Source: Nymphalis io
Lineage: Eukaryota > Arthropoda > Insecta > Lepidoptera > Nymphalidae
Assembly: GCF_905147045.1 (NCBI RefSeq)
Contig: NC_065917.1
Coordinates: forward strand, 1,442,501-1,506,500
Length of the DNA: 64,000 nucleotides
Direction: 5' to 3'
Part shown: in pieces, positions 34,460 to 46,977 of the stretch
How the letters are laid out: each line of letters starts with the position of its first letter
Numbering within the stretch: position 1 is the stretch's first letter
Notes under the pieces: generated by a model
The model's input: the letters and a program-made list of their open reading frames with translations, nothing else
The model's database searches: none
What the model was told of the DNA's origin: nothing
Translations under genes and position numbers: made by a program

Positions 34460-34745
34460 GAGTCGGGACCAAATTCATTAAATGACATGACCTTTTTCTG
34501 TGGCCTATATATGTGAGTAAAGTTCAGATATGTCGATATCTGTCTGAGGGCGAGATCACCTTTGCCCTCTGAGAAGAGCTTCATTAAGCCACGAGCTGAG
34601 AACAGCACGAGCTGCGGATGCGTTACATCCACACGACCATAGACTATAAAATAAAAAAAAACATGATTTCCCTCCGTGGCCCGAGCGCCTTTCTAAAGGT
34701 GTCCATTGTGTGGAGAAAATGTCGATCTCAGTCCCATTTATGGAT
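34460..34745 (+). mobile_element. non-LTR retrotransposon 3' region, degenerate
   Basis: AAGCCACGAGCTGAGAACAG and GCGCCTTTCTAAAGGTG match the layout of 1655-2060. It lies just upstream of the protease gene. Confidence 0.5.
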
Positions 34746-35675
34746 ATCCCATTAAATTAGTTCTTCAAATCTGCCGTATTATTTAAGATGAAATATTGTC
34801 TATGATAGAAACAGTACGAAATCAGACTTTAGATTTATTTAACGCAAAACCAAGCATGAAAACTCTGACAGGATATTAATGAGCAAAACCTTGATACTGT
34901 TAACTCCTCCCCCAGAAAGGGAACCAAAACAATGTGGCATTTTTTAAGCCATCTAATATGACCTTATCGAATACTTCTCTATGAGATAAATATTATAGAT
35001 TACAATCTTTCTGTGATATAAGTAATTCGTGTTGCTTGGGATAAGACTCTGTTGTGTGTGTTGCTATGAATAAACTAGCTAGCAGCAAAATAGCAATGGA
35101 CGTGTTTTTTTTATTATTCACAAACATCTTACTTTCTTAATAAATGGGCTCTATGATGGAAAATATTCAAAAGGTGTCAAAAGGTGTTCGCTTCTATAAT
35201 ATAATAGTGGGTTTGAACCTACTATCTTCGATAAAGATTCACGTGTTCTACTTAATGGACCGACTAGGCTCACACTGCACACTTGGTAGCGATTGGCTTT
35301 ACAAGTGGGGCGCGTCATTTTAGATTGAACTATACATATCTTTCAACACGTTACAGAGCTGGCGCTATAGCTACCAAGGGCAGATCCTCAGTTTGCCCCA
35401 CCTTTATAACCGGGGCTGTTAATAACATACAATAACAATAAATAAAAATCCAGTTTCAAAAGTCGTTGAACTTTAAAAAATTTAGCAGCAAGGTTATTTT
35501 TAAAAGGTCAACAACAACTCGGGCGCCATTTTGAATAATTCACATATTATATTAATCCCTTTTTCGAATATTTGAATAGGTATCTACCTACCTATTTATT
35601 TACTACATAAATTTAGGCAAACACAAAATGGCTTAGTAACATTTTCTCCGTTTTCAAGCGGTTATCTTTTAATAA

Positions 35676-35950
35676 TAATAATAATAATAATATCCTGGGA
35701 CATTTTTCACACACGGCCATCTGATCCCAAATTAAGCTTGTACAAAGCTTGTGCTATGGAAACCAGACAACTGATATACTACATATACTACTTTTCTTTT
35801 GTAAATACATACTTATATAGAAAATTACACCCAGACTCAGGACAAACAGACATGTTCATGCACACAAATGTCTGACCTGGGTGGGAATCGAACCCACAAC
35901 CTTCGGCGTGAAAAGGCAAGTATCTACCAATCACGCCAACCGGCTCGTCA
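35676..35950 (-). repeat. SINE D with (AAT)n tail
   Basis: AATAATAATAATAATATCC then GGGACATTTTTCACACACGG to the head complement CACGCCAACCGGCTCGTC. Confidence 0.9.
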
Positions 35951-36147
35951 AATTCGTCGTAGTCGTTTTGTTTGGTAGCTATTTACGAGCTTTAGTATTA
36001 TCATTTAAAAAAACGGAAATTAGAATAGAAAATATATCTAATAACGCGGCCAGAATATATGATACCGCGGTTTCGTGTTCGCGGTTTTAAGTCTAGCGAC
36101 AAAGTTCGCAATGGGTTAAATTGTTTTAATGCGAAAGAATTTATTTT

Positions 36148-36530
36148 TATTTTTATATAATAGGAAGGCGGACGAGTATATGGGCCAGCTGATGATAAGT
36201 GGTCACTAACGTCCAGACACTGGCGTTGTAAGAAATCTTAACCATTGCTTAGATTACCAATGCGCCACCAACCTTGGGAACTAAGATGTTTTGTGCATGT
36301 TATTACACTGGCTCACTCACCTTTCAAACCGGAACACAATAATATTAAGTACTCAATAATACTAAGTAAGAAATCTTAACCATTGCTTAGATTACCAAGG
36401 CGCCACCAACCTTGGGAACTAAGATGTTTTGTGCATTTTATTACACTGGCTCACTCACCTTTCAAACTGGAACACAATAATATTAAGTACTGCTGTTTTG
36501 CGGTAGAATAATGCGTTAGAATATGTGATG
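36148..36530 (-). repeat. repeat B with 138-bp internal tandem duplication
   Basis: The segment beginning TAAGAAATCTTAACCATTGC occurs at 36229 and again at 36367, so the middle of the element is doubled. Confidence 0.88.
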
Positions 36531-36779
36531 TTGACGAGTGTAGGCGGCCATTTTTCGGGCACGGATCACGCGCGAATCGCATCTGATTAGAGTAAGCCGG
36601 CTATGTATGTGATCCTCAAATTTTTCGTGATTGAATTCGAATTTCGACTGAACGAACGCTAGTAAATAAACATTTATCGATAGTTTTCAATATCAATTAT
36701 AACATGTATTTACAGACATAAATAATAACTTTTTTTAAATTTATACATCCATCCACTTTTTCTACCGCAGCAAACGATT

Positions 36780-36820
36780 GTTTACTTTCGTTTTTAAACC
36801 GGAATCTACCCAGACGGGCT
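36780..36820 (-). repeat. repeat B remnant holding SINE A
   Basis: AAACCGGAATCTACCCAGAC before, and GGGCTTGCACAGCTCTAACA after, the SINE insertion. Confidence 0.7.
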
Positions 36821-36821
36821 T

Positions 36822-37133
36822 ACAGTAACAGCCTGTGGATATCCCACGGCTGGGCTAAGGCCTCCTCTCCCTTTTTGAGGCGAAGGTTTGGAGCTTATTC
36901 AACCACGCTGCTCCAATGCGGGTTGGTGGAATATACATGTGGCAGAAATTTAGTGAAATTAGACAAATTAGACACATGCAGGTTTCCTCACGATGTTTTC
37001 CTTCACCGACAAGCAGGAGATTAATTATAATCACAAATTAAGCACATGGACATTCAGTGGTGCTTGGCCGGGTTTGAACCCACGGTCATCAGTTAAGATT
37101 TACGCGTTCTTGCGTTCACTGGGCCATTTCGGC
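36822..37133 (-). repeat. SINE A with target-site duplication
   Basis: Full-length copy flanked by AGACGGGCTT at 36812-36821 and 37134-37143. Confidence 0.94.
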
Positions 37134-37284
37134 AGACGGGCTTGCACAGCTCTAACACCGATTATGAAACTATTTTGTTACATAAGGATTAATATTATGA
37201 TACGTTTGTCATGTTTCGATTCTACCCGTGTTTTACTGACTAATTAGAACAAAAAACAGTTATTGGTACTTAACTATAATAATA

Positions 37285-37654
37285 ATATAATAATGTCTTC
37301 CAGACTGATTTCGGCCACGGCGGCCAATCTCAAGAGAGATTAGCCAACTACGCAGGAGATATTATAATGCACAAGTGTGTGAGCAAACACAGGTGCACTC
37401 TCTATTCCCTAACTCTCATTATCCGATGGGACGGCAATCCGACACGACCGGAAAGAGTTCAGGCGCATGACCAACGGCTTAACGTGCTTTCCGAGGCACG
37501 GGAGTGTACACACTTCCAACTTCCAGACTCCGGGCTGCTACTGAGAATTTTCTAACAGAAAAACCCAATAACTTTTTATTGGCCCGACCTGGGAATTGAA
37601 CCCAGGACCTCCGGGTCTGCGGCCTTATATCAAGCCACTAGACCAACGAGGCAG
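37285..37654 (-). repeat. SINE C, full length with target-site duplication
   Basis: Both ends are intact. Flanked by TACTTAACTATAATA at 37267-37281 and 37655-37669. Confidence 0.95.
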
Positions 37655-38212
37655 TACTTAACTATAATAGACATATAGACCAGTGTTTTTTGTGAGCAAT
37701 GTTGAATACTATAAATATATAATACATTATTTAAGTACCATTAATAGTTTTCACAGAGCACGCCAAATAATGATATTTATAAGATTTTTTTAATACCTTG
37801 GATTACACTATTGGCATTATAGTGCTTGAGGAGTCATACTCTTGAGAGTATCGTAGTTTAAAAAAGTACAGTACAGTACAGTAACAGCCTGTCAATGTCT
37901 GATGTTCACATTAAAGTGGTGAATAACATGATCTAATTATGAATCTATAACTTATTATCGTAATAAATTTTTATTAGTCTGACCTCAAAATTGAGCGCCA
38001 GCCGGTCTCCAACCGTATAATTTAGCGAGCTCTACTGACATACAAAATGAGTGAATGGATCATCTCAGATAATGAGTGAACTTGTTAACAGTAATAAATT
38101 ACTGATACAATTTAGGTTGTATATCGGTTACAATCGTTGTTACAAATAACACAGACTGCCTCGTTCCTTGGTTGGCTTCATATTTCGAGGTTATGGTCAA
38201 ATTCTAAGCACA

Positions 38213-38290
38213 CGACAGTACTGCTGTTTTGCGGTAAAATATCTGATGAGTGGATCGTACCTAAGCAGACGAGCCCTACCTCCAAGTAAA
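38213..38290 (-). repeat. repeat B fragment
   Basis: TACTGCTGTTTTGCGGTAAA to AGACGAGCCCTACCTCCA. Confidence 0.8.
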
Positions 38291-38440
38291 CCAAGACTGT
38301 GGCTGAAAAGATTTGTTTGTTTGTAATCGATAAACTCTGAAACTAGTGAACCGATTTTGGTCATTTTTTTCACCATTATAAAGCTTCTTAACCCAGAAGT
38401 AACATATATATATATGACATTTAAGTAGCATTTATGTATC

Positions 38441-38697
38441 GACTGCTTCGTTGGTCTAGTAGCTAGATGTAAGGCCGTAGACCCGAGGTCCTTAAAATTT
38501 ATTGAGTATTTCTGTTGAAAATTCTCAATAGCATCCCGGAATCTGGAAATTAGAACGGTGAACATTCCCGTGCCTAGGAAAGCATGTAAAGCTATTGGTC
38601 ACACACTTGTGCACACTATAATATCTCCGGCATTGGCTAATTTCTCTTGAGATTGGCCGCTGTGGCCGAAATCAGTCTGGAGGACTATTATTATATA
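38441..38697 (+). repeat. SINE C, internally deleted
   Basis: GACTGCTTCGTTGGTCTAGT to GTCTGGAGGACTATTATTAT; about 100 bases around the CCTGCGCCTGAACTC region are lost. Confidence 0.87.
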
Positions 38698-38707
38698 CGA
38701 CACAAAT

Positions 38708-38898
38708 ATCGCACTGCTGGATTAAAACCATGGGGATAGGGACCCCATTGGTGAAGTCTGGCGCACATACACATATGGCAGAACTTTTAATTATGCAAAT
38801 GCAGGTTGCCTCACGATGTCTTCATATTAAGCATATGAAGACTCACTGGTGTCCTTTCTGTTAAAATTCATCTTATAACCACTGAGCCAGTTGGCTGT
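38708..38898 (-). repeat. SINE A, old copy
   Basis: CACATACACATATGGCAGAA, GCAGGTTGCCTCACGATG and ACCACTGAGCCAGTTGGC remain recognisable. Confidence 0.65.
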
Positions 38899-39059
38899 TA
38901 TTAAAATACACAATAATTATTAATTAATAAACAACTTCCTGACATTAATTTTATTCAACTTCAATAGGATGCCGCCCACGCAGAATAACAGATAAAAAAC
39001 GATAAATACTACGAACGTGTCAATTTGATATATAATATAATAATTAGATAGAATATAAA

Positions 39060-39390
39060 TATAATGTCCTCCAGACCGATTTCGGCCACGGCGGCCAATC
39101 TCAAGAGAGATTAGCCAACTGCGCAGCAGATATTATAGTGCACGAGTGTGTGCGCAAACACAGGTGCACTCTCTATTCCCTAACTCTCATAATCCGATGG
39201 GACGGCAATCCGACACGACCGGAAAGAGTTCAGGCGCAGGACCAACGGCTTTACGTGCTTCGGCACGGGAGTGTACACACTTCCAACTTCCAGACTCCGA
39301 GCTGCCACTGAGAATTTTCTGACAGAAAAACCTAATAACTTTTATTTGTCCTGACCTGGGAATTGAACCCAGGATCTCCGGGTCTGTGTA
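39060..39390 (-). repeat. SINE C
   Basis: ATGTCCTCCAGACCGATTTC to AACCCAGGATCTCCGGGTCT; the final head bases are lost. Confidence 0.92.
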
Positions 39391-39404
39391 TATCTAATTA
39401 GAAA

Positions 39405-39480
39405 CTACCACCGGGTTGGAAAAGAAACTCTCACCCCTGATAAGAACCGGCGAAAGAAACTCAGCGAGTTATTATTAGTT
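39405..39480 (-). repeat. CCACCGG...AACCGGCG retroelement fragment
   Basis: CTACCACCGGGTTGGAAAAG and AAGAACCGGCGAAAGAAACT; relative at 11900-11962. Confidence 0.5.
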
Positions 39481-39884
39481 ATATACATAATTATTATTAT
39501 CATTAAAGATTTAAATATATATCGCAGCGTCAGTCTTATGACGCTATCTATCGGAAACGTCAAGCAGAAAAAAAAACAGAGTAAAAGAGGTTTGGAGAAT
39601 GCGAACTGGAGGATCAACGGGGGTCAGGATAGTGAATGCAGAACAAGCGGTCATGTAGAAAAACACTACGTGGCATCAAACTCAACGCGTTTCCGATCCG
39701 ATTAATTGCGTAAAGTTAATTTCCAATCTGTGTACGTGGTCGATGAAACGGATTATCCTATCAAGTACCCAGAGTGGTATTTTGTATCTTCAAAATGTCT
39801 TACTAATCGGATAACGAGTGTTCAAATCAACTTCCGACATATATATGTATATATGTCTTATTTATTATTTTATAATTTATGTTT

Positions 39885-40080
39885 ATAATTCATCTCGTGC
39901 TTGACGGTGAAGGAAAACATCGTGAGGAAACCTAATGTCTAATTTCATTGAAATTCTGTCACATGTGTATTCTACCAAACCGCAATGGAGCAGCGTGGTG
40001 GAATAAATTCCAAACCTTCTCCTCAAAAGGGAGAGGAGGCCTTAGCCCAGCAGTGGGACATTAACAGGCTGTTATTGTTG
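39885..40080 (+). repeat. SINE A, 5'-truncated
   Basis: Starts ATAATTCATCTCGTGCTTG and ends GCTGTTATTGTTGTTG; no tRNA head. Confidence 0.92.
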
Positions 40081-40503
40081 TTGTATTGTATTTATTATTA
40101 TAATATTATAATATAGCGTCCACCCAATCTGTTTGAATCTAAAAGTCTGTTTGAATGCGATAAACTCTAAAACCACTGATTTTCATAGTCTTCGGCAATG
40201 CACGGAGTGATTCAAGAGGTAGGTTTACGTGTGTAATTCATTAGGGTTTTGTGTCAACTGAAATATTACGATGTTTGTTTATGATGTCGGAAAAGTGCCG
40301 ACTGATGTCAAACAGTCGAAACAAAGTTATATGTATTACGAGATAAACTTTTTATGAAGACCGTTGTTCTACCCTTGCGGAGCCAGGAGCGGCTGATAAA
40401 CGAAAAAAAAACTACTTTATAAATTTCATCGGGTAACGGTGGCAAAGAGAAGTGTTATATTTTCAATAAAATATGCACTGTAATATGCACTATTACTCCA
40501 AAA

Positions 40504-40533
40504 AGCCGAGATGCCCCAGTGGTAAGAACGCGT
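40504..40533 (+). repeat. SINE A head fragment
   Basis: GCCGAGATGCCCCAGTGGTA and AGAACGCG, then unrelated sequence. It stops at the point where two other copies lose their B box. Confidence 0.75.
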
Positions 40534-40566
40534 ATAATATAACCCCAAAAAGGATTTTGAAAACTA

Positions 40567-41100
40567 TCCCGTATTAATTCTCGGCGCCAATTCTACTAAT
40601 CTATGACGATACGTTTCCAATAATTTCTTAAATACGTTGATGACGTATTTAAGACACGTACGAAACGATTTGCTTCCTCGTTTCTGATACACACCGCCAA
40701 GGTCTGGAATACCCTCCCGACCTCCCTTTTCCCCACCACCTACAATATCCTTCACCTCTAGGTACCTTCAAGTCTAGAGTGAATAGGCATCTTCTAGGCA
40801 AGCGCGCTCCATCTTAGACTGTATCTCACTTTTTATCAGGTGTGATAACAGTCAAGCGCTAGCCTATACATTTAAAAAAAAATTCAATTCCATTCCAACT
40901 TTGTCTATTCTATATTTATTTTGATCGCAACCGAACCGACATGATGTTAACATATACCGTTGTGTCCAAACCAAACTTAATTGTTAACTTTTATACCAAT
41001 AGTTCATAATAAAATAAATAAATAGGAAATCGGACAAACGGCAACGATCACGCTTCGATTCGATTGCGATAATGTGACAATTTGTTAGTAGAATTTGCAC
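40567..41100 (+). repeat. non-coding repeat G, split by a LINE 3' end
   Basis: GGCGCCAATTCTACTAATCT before, and TTGATCGCAACCGAACCGAC with TTAACTTTTATACCAATAG after, the LINE at 40613-40878. Confidence 0.6.
40613..40878 (+). mobile_element. non-LTR retrotransposon 3' end
   Basis: A degenerate frame reads AKVWNTLPTSLFPTTYNILH, a phrase typical of the C-terminal end of CR1/Jockey-type reverse transcriptase ORFs. It is followed by GTGATAACAGTCAAGCGCTA and poly(A). Confidence 0.7.
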
Positions 41101-41431
41101 TCTGATCCGTATCGAGAAACCATAGCTGGTTTTTTAGCGGGTATTAAAAATATTTCATTCGTGGAATAACGACCGATATTAAATATCGCAAAGGGATTCT
41201 CTGAACGCGTTCAAGAATGCCTACCGGTGAGGTATACGGTTTCACAAACCCATGTTGATAAATTTAATATATTTTAAGAACGTTTGTATGCTAAAATTTA
41301 TTATGCAATTAGTAGGTTCATGGACGATAGCTCACCTTGGAAATAAAACGATCTCGTCCTGGCTACATTTTTGTTATATTTAAAAAAAATTTAAACTTCT
41401 GCAATTGAAGCGTTTTAGACCTTGGAGTAAT

Positions 41432-41735
41432 AGCAACAGTAATAGCAACTGTGAATGTCCCACTGCTGGGCTAAGGCCTCCTCTCCCTTTTGAGGAGAAG
41501 GTTTGGAGCTTATTCCACCACGCTGCTCCAATGCGGGTTGGTGGAATACACATGTGGCAGAATTTCAGTTAAATTCGACACATGCAGGTTTCCTCACGAT
41601 ATTTTCCTTAACCGTCAAGCACGAGATGAATTATAAACACAAATTAAGCACGTGAAAATGCAGTGTTGCTTGCCGGGTTTGAACCCACGATCATCGATTA
41701 AGATTCACGCGTACTAACCACTAGACGATCTCGAC
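41432..41735 (-). repeat. SINE A, full length
   Basis: AGCAACTGTGAATGTCCCAC to CACTAGACGATCTCGAC, with the B-box complement GGTTTGAACCC. Confidence 0.93.
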
Positions 41736-41985
41736 TTTTTTTTTAAATAATTTACAAAACAATAATAGTATATCTAATATGCATGTCAATTACAAGTGTA
41801 CATAGCACTTATACGATTCAATCAAATCAAATTCAAATTAAAAGAAACGAAAAAATATCAGTAATTTTTAAAAATGTCAAAATTGAATAATAAATAATGT
41901 CATTGTTATAACAAAAAGTCAATCGGCGAAGTAATAATTGAAATTATTAAAAGTATTAATTAAAACTAATCATGCATTTTATAGT

Positions 41986-42300
41986 CGCCGAGATGGTCCT
42001 GTGGTAAGAACGCGTGAATCTTAACCGATGATCGTGGGTTCAAACCCGGGCAAGCACCACTGAATTTTCATGTGCTTAATTTGTGATTATAATTCATCTC
42101 GTGCTTTACGGTGAAGGAAAACATCGTGAGGAAACCTGCATGTGTCTAATTTCACTGAAATTCTGCCACATGTGAATTCTACCAACCCGCATTGGAGCAG
42201 CGTGGTGGAATAAGCTCCAAACCTTCTCCTCAAAAAGAGGAGAGGAGGCCTTTAGCCCAGCAGTGGGACATTCACAGGCTGTTACGGTTACGGTACGGTA
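41986..42300 (+). repeat. SINE A, full length with target-site duplication
   Basis: Head GCCGAGATGGTCCTGTGGTA, B box GGGTTCAAACC, tail GTTACGGTTACGGTACGGTA. Flanked by TGCATTTTATA at 41973-41983 and 42301-42311. Confidence 0.95.
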
Positions 42301-42579
42301 TGCATTTTATAATAATTAAGTAACTTATGATTTTATAATAAAAATAGAAGGCATTTATAGCATTTAGACTTCGATCCGAACTGTCACTCGGCGAGTTTAA
42401 GCATGTAATGAGAAAAAGTGACATTCCAAATTACGTTTTTTTCTTCTCTTTTCTGGCGTGTATATACGCTATTTGAGCGCAAAATATACTGCCAATGAAA
42501 ATTGCGTATTATGTGGTGTGTTTGATGACAATTCACACTCGTTGTTGGCACGTGTTCCTAACCACAATATTTTTTTATT

Positions 42580-42777
42580 TTATATTATAGGTATTAGGAC
42601 GAGCATATATTTCTCGTCATATTTCTTACAGCGCCCATAGACATTGGCTTTGTAAGAAATGTTAACCATCGCTTTCAACGCCAATGCGCTACCAACCTTG
42701 GGAACCAACCTTGTGCCTGTAATTACACTGGCTCACTCACCCTTCAAACCTGAACACAACAATAGCAAGTACTCCTT
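42580..42777 (-). repeat. repeat B, truncated by a second copy
   Basis: TATAGGTATTAGGACGAGC to AACAATAGCAAGTACT, where the next B copy begins. Confidence 0.82.
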
Positions 42778-43058
42778 TTTTTATAGAATAGGAAGGTGGA
42801 CGAGCATATGGGCCACCTAATGGTAAGTGGTCACCAACGCCCATAGACACTGGCTTTGTAAGAAATGTTGACCAGCGCTTACATCACCAATGCGCTACCA
42901 ACCTTGGGAACTAAGATGTTATGTCCCTTGTGCCTGTAATTACACTGGCTCACTCACCCTTCAAACCGAAATACCAAGCACTGCTGTTTCGCGGTAGAAT
43001 ATCTGATTAGTGGGTGACACTTATCCAGACTAGCTTGCACAAAGCCCTATCACCAGTG
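42778..43058 (-). repeat. repeat B, near full length
   Basis: TTTATAGAATAGGAAGGTGG to CCCTATCACCAGTGAAA; same orientation as its neighbour. Confidence 0.92.
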
Positions 43059-43599
43059 AAACCTACCACAATATGAGAGAAACACTATGTGAACTAAATA
43101 TAAATTTTATGAATATTGGTGTTTTTAATTATAATCTTGGTAAACCGTCGAGATTTTCGACAATTAAAGAAAATTAATTCGTTAGTAATTCTCTCAAACT
43201 GAATTAGTTTTAGTTTTTAAGCCCTTTTTGATTTAATTTAGCGTGAAACGATGGGGAAACACAGACTTTCTATAAAGGCAAAGATACTAGAAATAAAAAA
43301 GCGCCAGAGCCGCTGCACCTGCTTACATTTTATGTAAACAATATAACTAGTTTTTATATACGTAAAATATTTGCATACAATTAGAGGAATAACTCTATAA
43401 ATGCATTTATATAATTACATAAGAAATATATATATATTATAATATCGTTTACCTACTGTGGTTAGTTTACGTTTATTGTAAATAATTGAAACGTACGAAC
43501 AATAAATGTATTGCTAGTTATCCGAGGTCAGTAATAAATGAACATCAGTATAGTTGACCGACGGTTTTGATTTAAAGCAACTTTTGGCGCGCTTTGGGG

Positions 43600-43725
43600 G
43601 TAAGAGGCACTCGTGTGCCGTGCCGGCAAACGTCATGACGCTCTCTTATGACGTCATGTCTCTCCGCCCTCTACTGCCTTGTGTGTACATAGACTATATA
43701 CTTCGACGCTAAGCTTATTATGTAT
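43600..43725. repeat. repeat shared with 7262-7345
   Basis: CATGACGCTCTCTTATGACG with a TGACGTCA palindrome, and a TACATAGACTATATACTTCG end. Confidence 0.5.
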
Positions 43726-43815
43726 ATATTTTACTAGATATGTATTAATCAATTGTATTGTTTTAAATCTCTCGGGATACATTTGACGGTACCATTCTCA
43801 ACGGCCGTTGCATAT

Positions 43816-44033
43816 GTGTGTGCGCGAACAGGTGCACTCTCTACTCCCTCACTCATAATCCGAGGGGACGGCAATCTGACACGACCGGAAAGAGTTCAGG
43901 CGTAAAACCAATTTCCAGGCTCCGGGCGTACTAAGAATCTTCAACAGTAAAATCCAATAACTTTTTATTCGTCCGACCTGGTGTTGAATTCAGGACATCA
44001 CGAACTACGGCCTTATTAGACACTAGACTTTAG
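43816..44033 (-). repeat. SINE C, diverged
   Basis: GTGTGCGCGAACAGGTGCAC to CCTTATTAGACACTAGAC. Confidence 0.82.
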
Positions 44034-44344
44034 TTATTAAAGTTATTTGGTCTTGATTTTGAAAAAATAACCCCTAAATTACTGATAAAGGGGATGAAAT
44101 ATTGTATAAAAATCTTAGCGAAACCATATGTATAACACTAGCTAATTTTTTAATTGAATAAAAACAATATATCCGTTTTACAAAACGATGCGTAATTATC
44201 TATTTAATGCAATTTCATCTAATACAAAGTAACAAGCGTAAACCTTGAATATTTTCCTCGTAAACGCGTAATTATGTTACATACATTCTTAGGGGAGGGG
44301 TTTACTCAACATGAGCAATACCGTGTTATATGATAGCTTAGTTT

Positions 44345-44490
44345 AAGACGGGCGGATGAGCTCTTGGTAAGCAACCACCAATAGACATTGGCATTGTAAG
44401 AAATATTAACCATCCCTTATATCGCCAATGCACCACTAACCCTGGGAAGTGATTTTGTCCCTCGTGCCAATAGTTAAACTCTGATGAGTG
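44345..44490 (-). repeat. repeat B, shortened
   Basis: AGACGGGCGGATGAGC to ACTCTGATGAGTGGTTG with internal loss. Confidence 0.7.
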
Positions 44491-44579
44491 GTTGCTGTAT
44501 TAAAAAAGGAGAAATATAATCATTGTAAACTGGTCTTATTGAAAATAATTAAAAATTCCCGTTAAACTGAAGTGTGGTT

Positions 44580-45178
44580 TTTTTTATAGAATAGGTAAGT
44601 GGACGAGCATATGGGCCACCTGGTAGCATAGACATTGGCATTGGAAGAAATGTTAACCATCGCTTACATCGCCAATGCGCCACCAACCTTGGGAACTAAG
44701 ATATTATGGCCCTTGTGCCTGTAATAACACTGGCTCACCGTACCGTAACAGTTTGTGAATGTCCCACTGCTGGGCTAAAGGCCTCCGCACCTCTTTTTGA
44801 GGAGAAGGTTTGGAGCTTATTCCACCACGCTGCTCCAATGCGGGTTGGTGGAATACACATGTGGCATAATTTCAGTGAAATTAGACACATGCAGGTTTCC
44901 TCACGATGTTTTCCTTCACCGTCAAGCACGAGATGAATTATAATCACAAATTAAGCACATGAAAATTCAGTGGTGCTTGCCCGGGTTTGAACCCACGATC
45001 ATCGGTTAAGATTCACGCGTTCTTACCACTAGGCCATCTCGGCAATCAACACTGGCTCACTCACCCTTTAAATCGGAACAGAACAATATCAAGTCCTGCC
45101 GTTTCGCGGTAGAATATCTGATGAGTGGGTGGTACCTACCCAGGCGAGCTTGCACTTCCTTACAAGTCCTACCACCAG
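44580..45178 (-). repeat. repeat B split by SINE A
   Basis: TTTTTATAGAATAGGTAAGTG to GTCCTACCACCAGTAAA, interrupted at AACACTGGCTCAC. Confidence 0.93.
44739..45047 (-). repeat. SINE A inserted in repeat B, with target-site duplication
   Basis: Full-length element. The host sequence AACACTGGCTCAC is present at 44726-44738 and again at 45048-45060. Confidence 0.96.
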
Positions 45179-45424
45179 TAAACTACAATACTATATACTT
45201 CGTTGCTATATATTATTATAATAATAAGTTTTTTTATCTACAAAACGTCACTAGTATTAACAAAAGCAGACGCGGAAGAAATGTGAAGGTGTTCTATCTG
45301 CTTCCGGTTTTAAGGCGTCTGATACAGTGACTGTTTATTTCACCTTGGGTATTAATTGGATGTAAAAGGTGGATCACGATGAAAGGTTAAAGGTTTAAAT
45401 CCGGCTGAGGACTTTATTAATAAT

Positions 45425-45570
45425 AATATAATATCCTGGGACATTATCCACACACGGCCATCTGATCCCAAACTAAGCAGAGCTCGTACTATGGAAACCA
45501 GACCACTGATATACTACATATACTACATTTCTTTTGTAAATACATACTTATATAATAACACCCAGTATTG
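45425..45570 (-). repeat. SINE D, tail part
   Basis: ATATCCTGGGACATTATCCA to TACTTATATAATAACACCCA; the tRNA-like head is missing. Confidence 0.85.
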
Positions 45571-45705
45571 TTTTTAAAGTAAACGTTTGGAGCTTCACAT
45601 TCATTGTTGTATTGCTTGGTAGGATTTGAAGCCAGAGTCTTTGGTTAATTCACATATCAATACCACTGAGCCATTTCGACTAAGTAATTAAAATTTTTAA
45701 TTAAA

Positions 45706-45772
45706 AATGTCCCACTGATGAGCTAACACTGCTTAGCCCTGTGGGGCATTCACAGGCAGTTACGGATACGGA
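45706..45772. repeat. SINE A remnant, rearranged
   Basis: GTCCCACTGATGAGCTAACA and, next to it, GGGGCATTCACAGGCAGTTA in the opposite sense. Confidence 0.45.
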
Positions 45773-46365
45773 ATTAATTTCAACACGGTTTCTATATTTA
45801 AGAAACTAATCGTTTTGCTTACGAATCGTTAAACTTTCCGATTAACAATTTTAATATTGAAACATATGTTCATAAGAATTATAAATAATAATTATCCACC
45901 TTTGTCTAACACATTAAAAACAGACATGCTATCTCTTTCTAACTTAAAGAAAAAAAAAACTAAATATACTTTGTCATCTATATATTATAATTAAAACATT
46001 TTTTTATAATCCATCTCTGTCTAACACATCTGATCCAGTTATCTGTCTCGCTTTGACGCGAATAAATAAAAAAAACGAGATATATTTTGTCATCTAATCA
46101 CACTGACGTATATTAAATACCATGTTAAGAGATTATGTGCTTTATTTTATACTAAATAAGGAACGTTTTCCTTTGTATGTACTTAATTACATATCAAAAT
46201 TCTTATCAATTTCGTGTATTCTACTCCTAGCGTGTTTAAAAGCGGATTTCATTGTAATTCGTTGATATTAGAAGGCAGATGAACGAATAAGATGGTGGCC
46301 GTATTATATATAGCCTATTCCAGTCGAAAAATATATAAACAAACCTTAAATTTACAGTACAGTAA

Positions 46366-46582
46366 TAGTAACAGCCTGTGAATGTCCCACTGCTGGGCTA
46401 AGGCCTCCTCTCCCTTTTTGAGGAAAAGGTTTTGGAGCTTATTCCAGCACGCTGCTCCAATGCGGGTTGGTGGAATACACGTGGCTGAATTTCATTGAAA
46501 TTAGACACATGTAGATTTTCTCACGATGTTTATTTCACCGTCAAGCACGAGATGAATTATAATCACAAATTAAATACATGAT
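46366..46582 (-). repeat. SINE A, head-truncated
   Basis: AGTAACAGCCTGTGAATGTC to TTATAATCACAAATTAAATAC. Confidence 0.9.
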
Positions 46583-46584
46583 CG

Positions 46585-46905
46585 ATTTACGCTAATAGCT
46601 CTGCTGTATTACGCACTATTGTAAGAACAAACTCTTGAACCGAAGAAAACGGCCTCGAAATGTCAGTAAGTGACTTACGTTATAGATAATAATTATACCA
46701 TTTCAAGAATACACGCACCGAAACATTTCCCGGGTAAGTAATGAAGAGAGTTCTTACCGAAAAGCTCCGCAGTTTATTAATGTATCTCTATGTATAACAC
46801 GACACTGTTACACTTAACTACTTATTTTCACTTTAGTTTTACTTACAAAGTTCCGATAGCAACTTCGGCGATGCCTAAAACGCCATTTTTTACGAATCCA
46901 AAGTG
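46585..46905. repeat. repeat shared with 2590-2712 and 380-480
   Basis: GCTAATAGCTCTGCTGTATT, CACGACACTGTTACACTTAA and CAAAGTTCCGATAGCAACTT together suggest one longer element whose parts are separate elsewhere. Confidence 0.5.
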
Positions 46906-46977
46906 AATATTACAGATTATTCAAGATCTCGTCCAATGATATCACGTCATTCTAAGGTCAATTTTGTTTATTTATCT

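Noticed and set aside
36229..36504. CRISPR-like direct repeats
   Set aside because: This is a two-unit duplication inside a eukaryotic repeat, without spacers.
41340..41375. Possible minus-strand mini-exon ending in TTTCCAAG before GTGAGC
   Set aside because: Only about 28 bases, with no partner exon in matching phase and a poor acceptor.
44706..44936. ORFs of 60-90 codons recurring at many places
   Set aside because: They are open frames inside SINE A, B or C consensus sequences and have no coding evidence.
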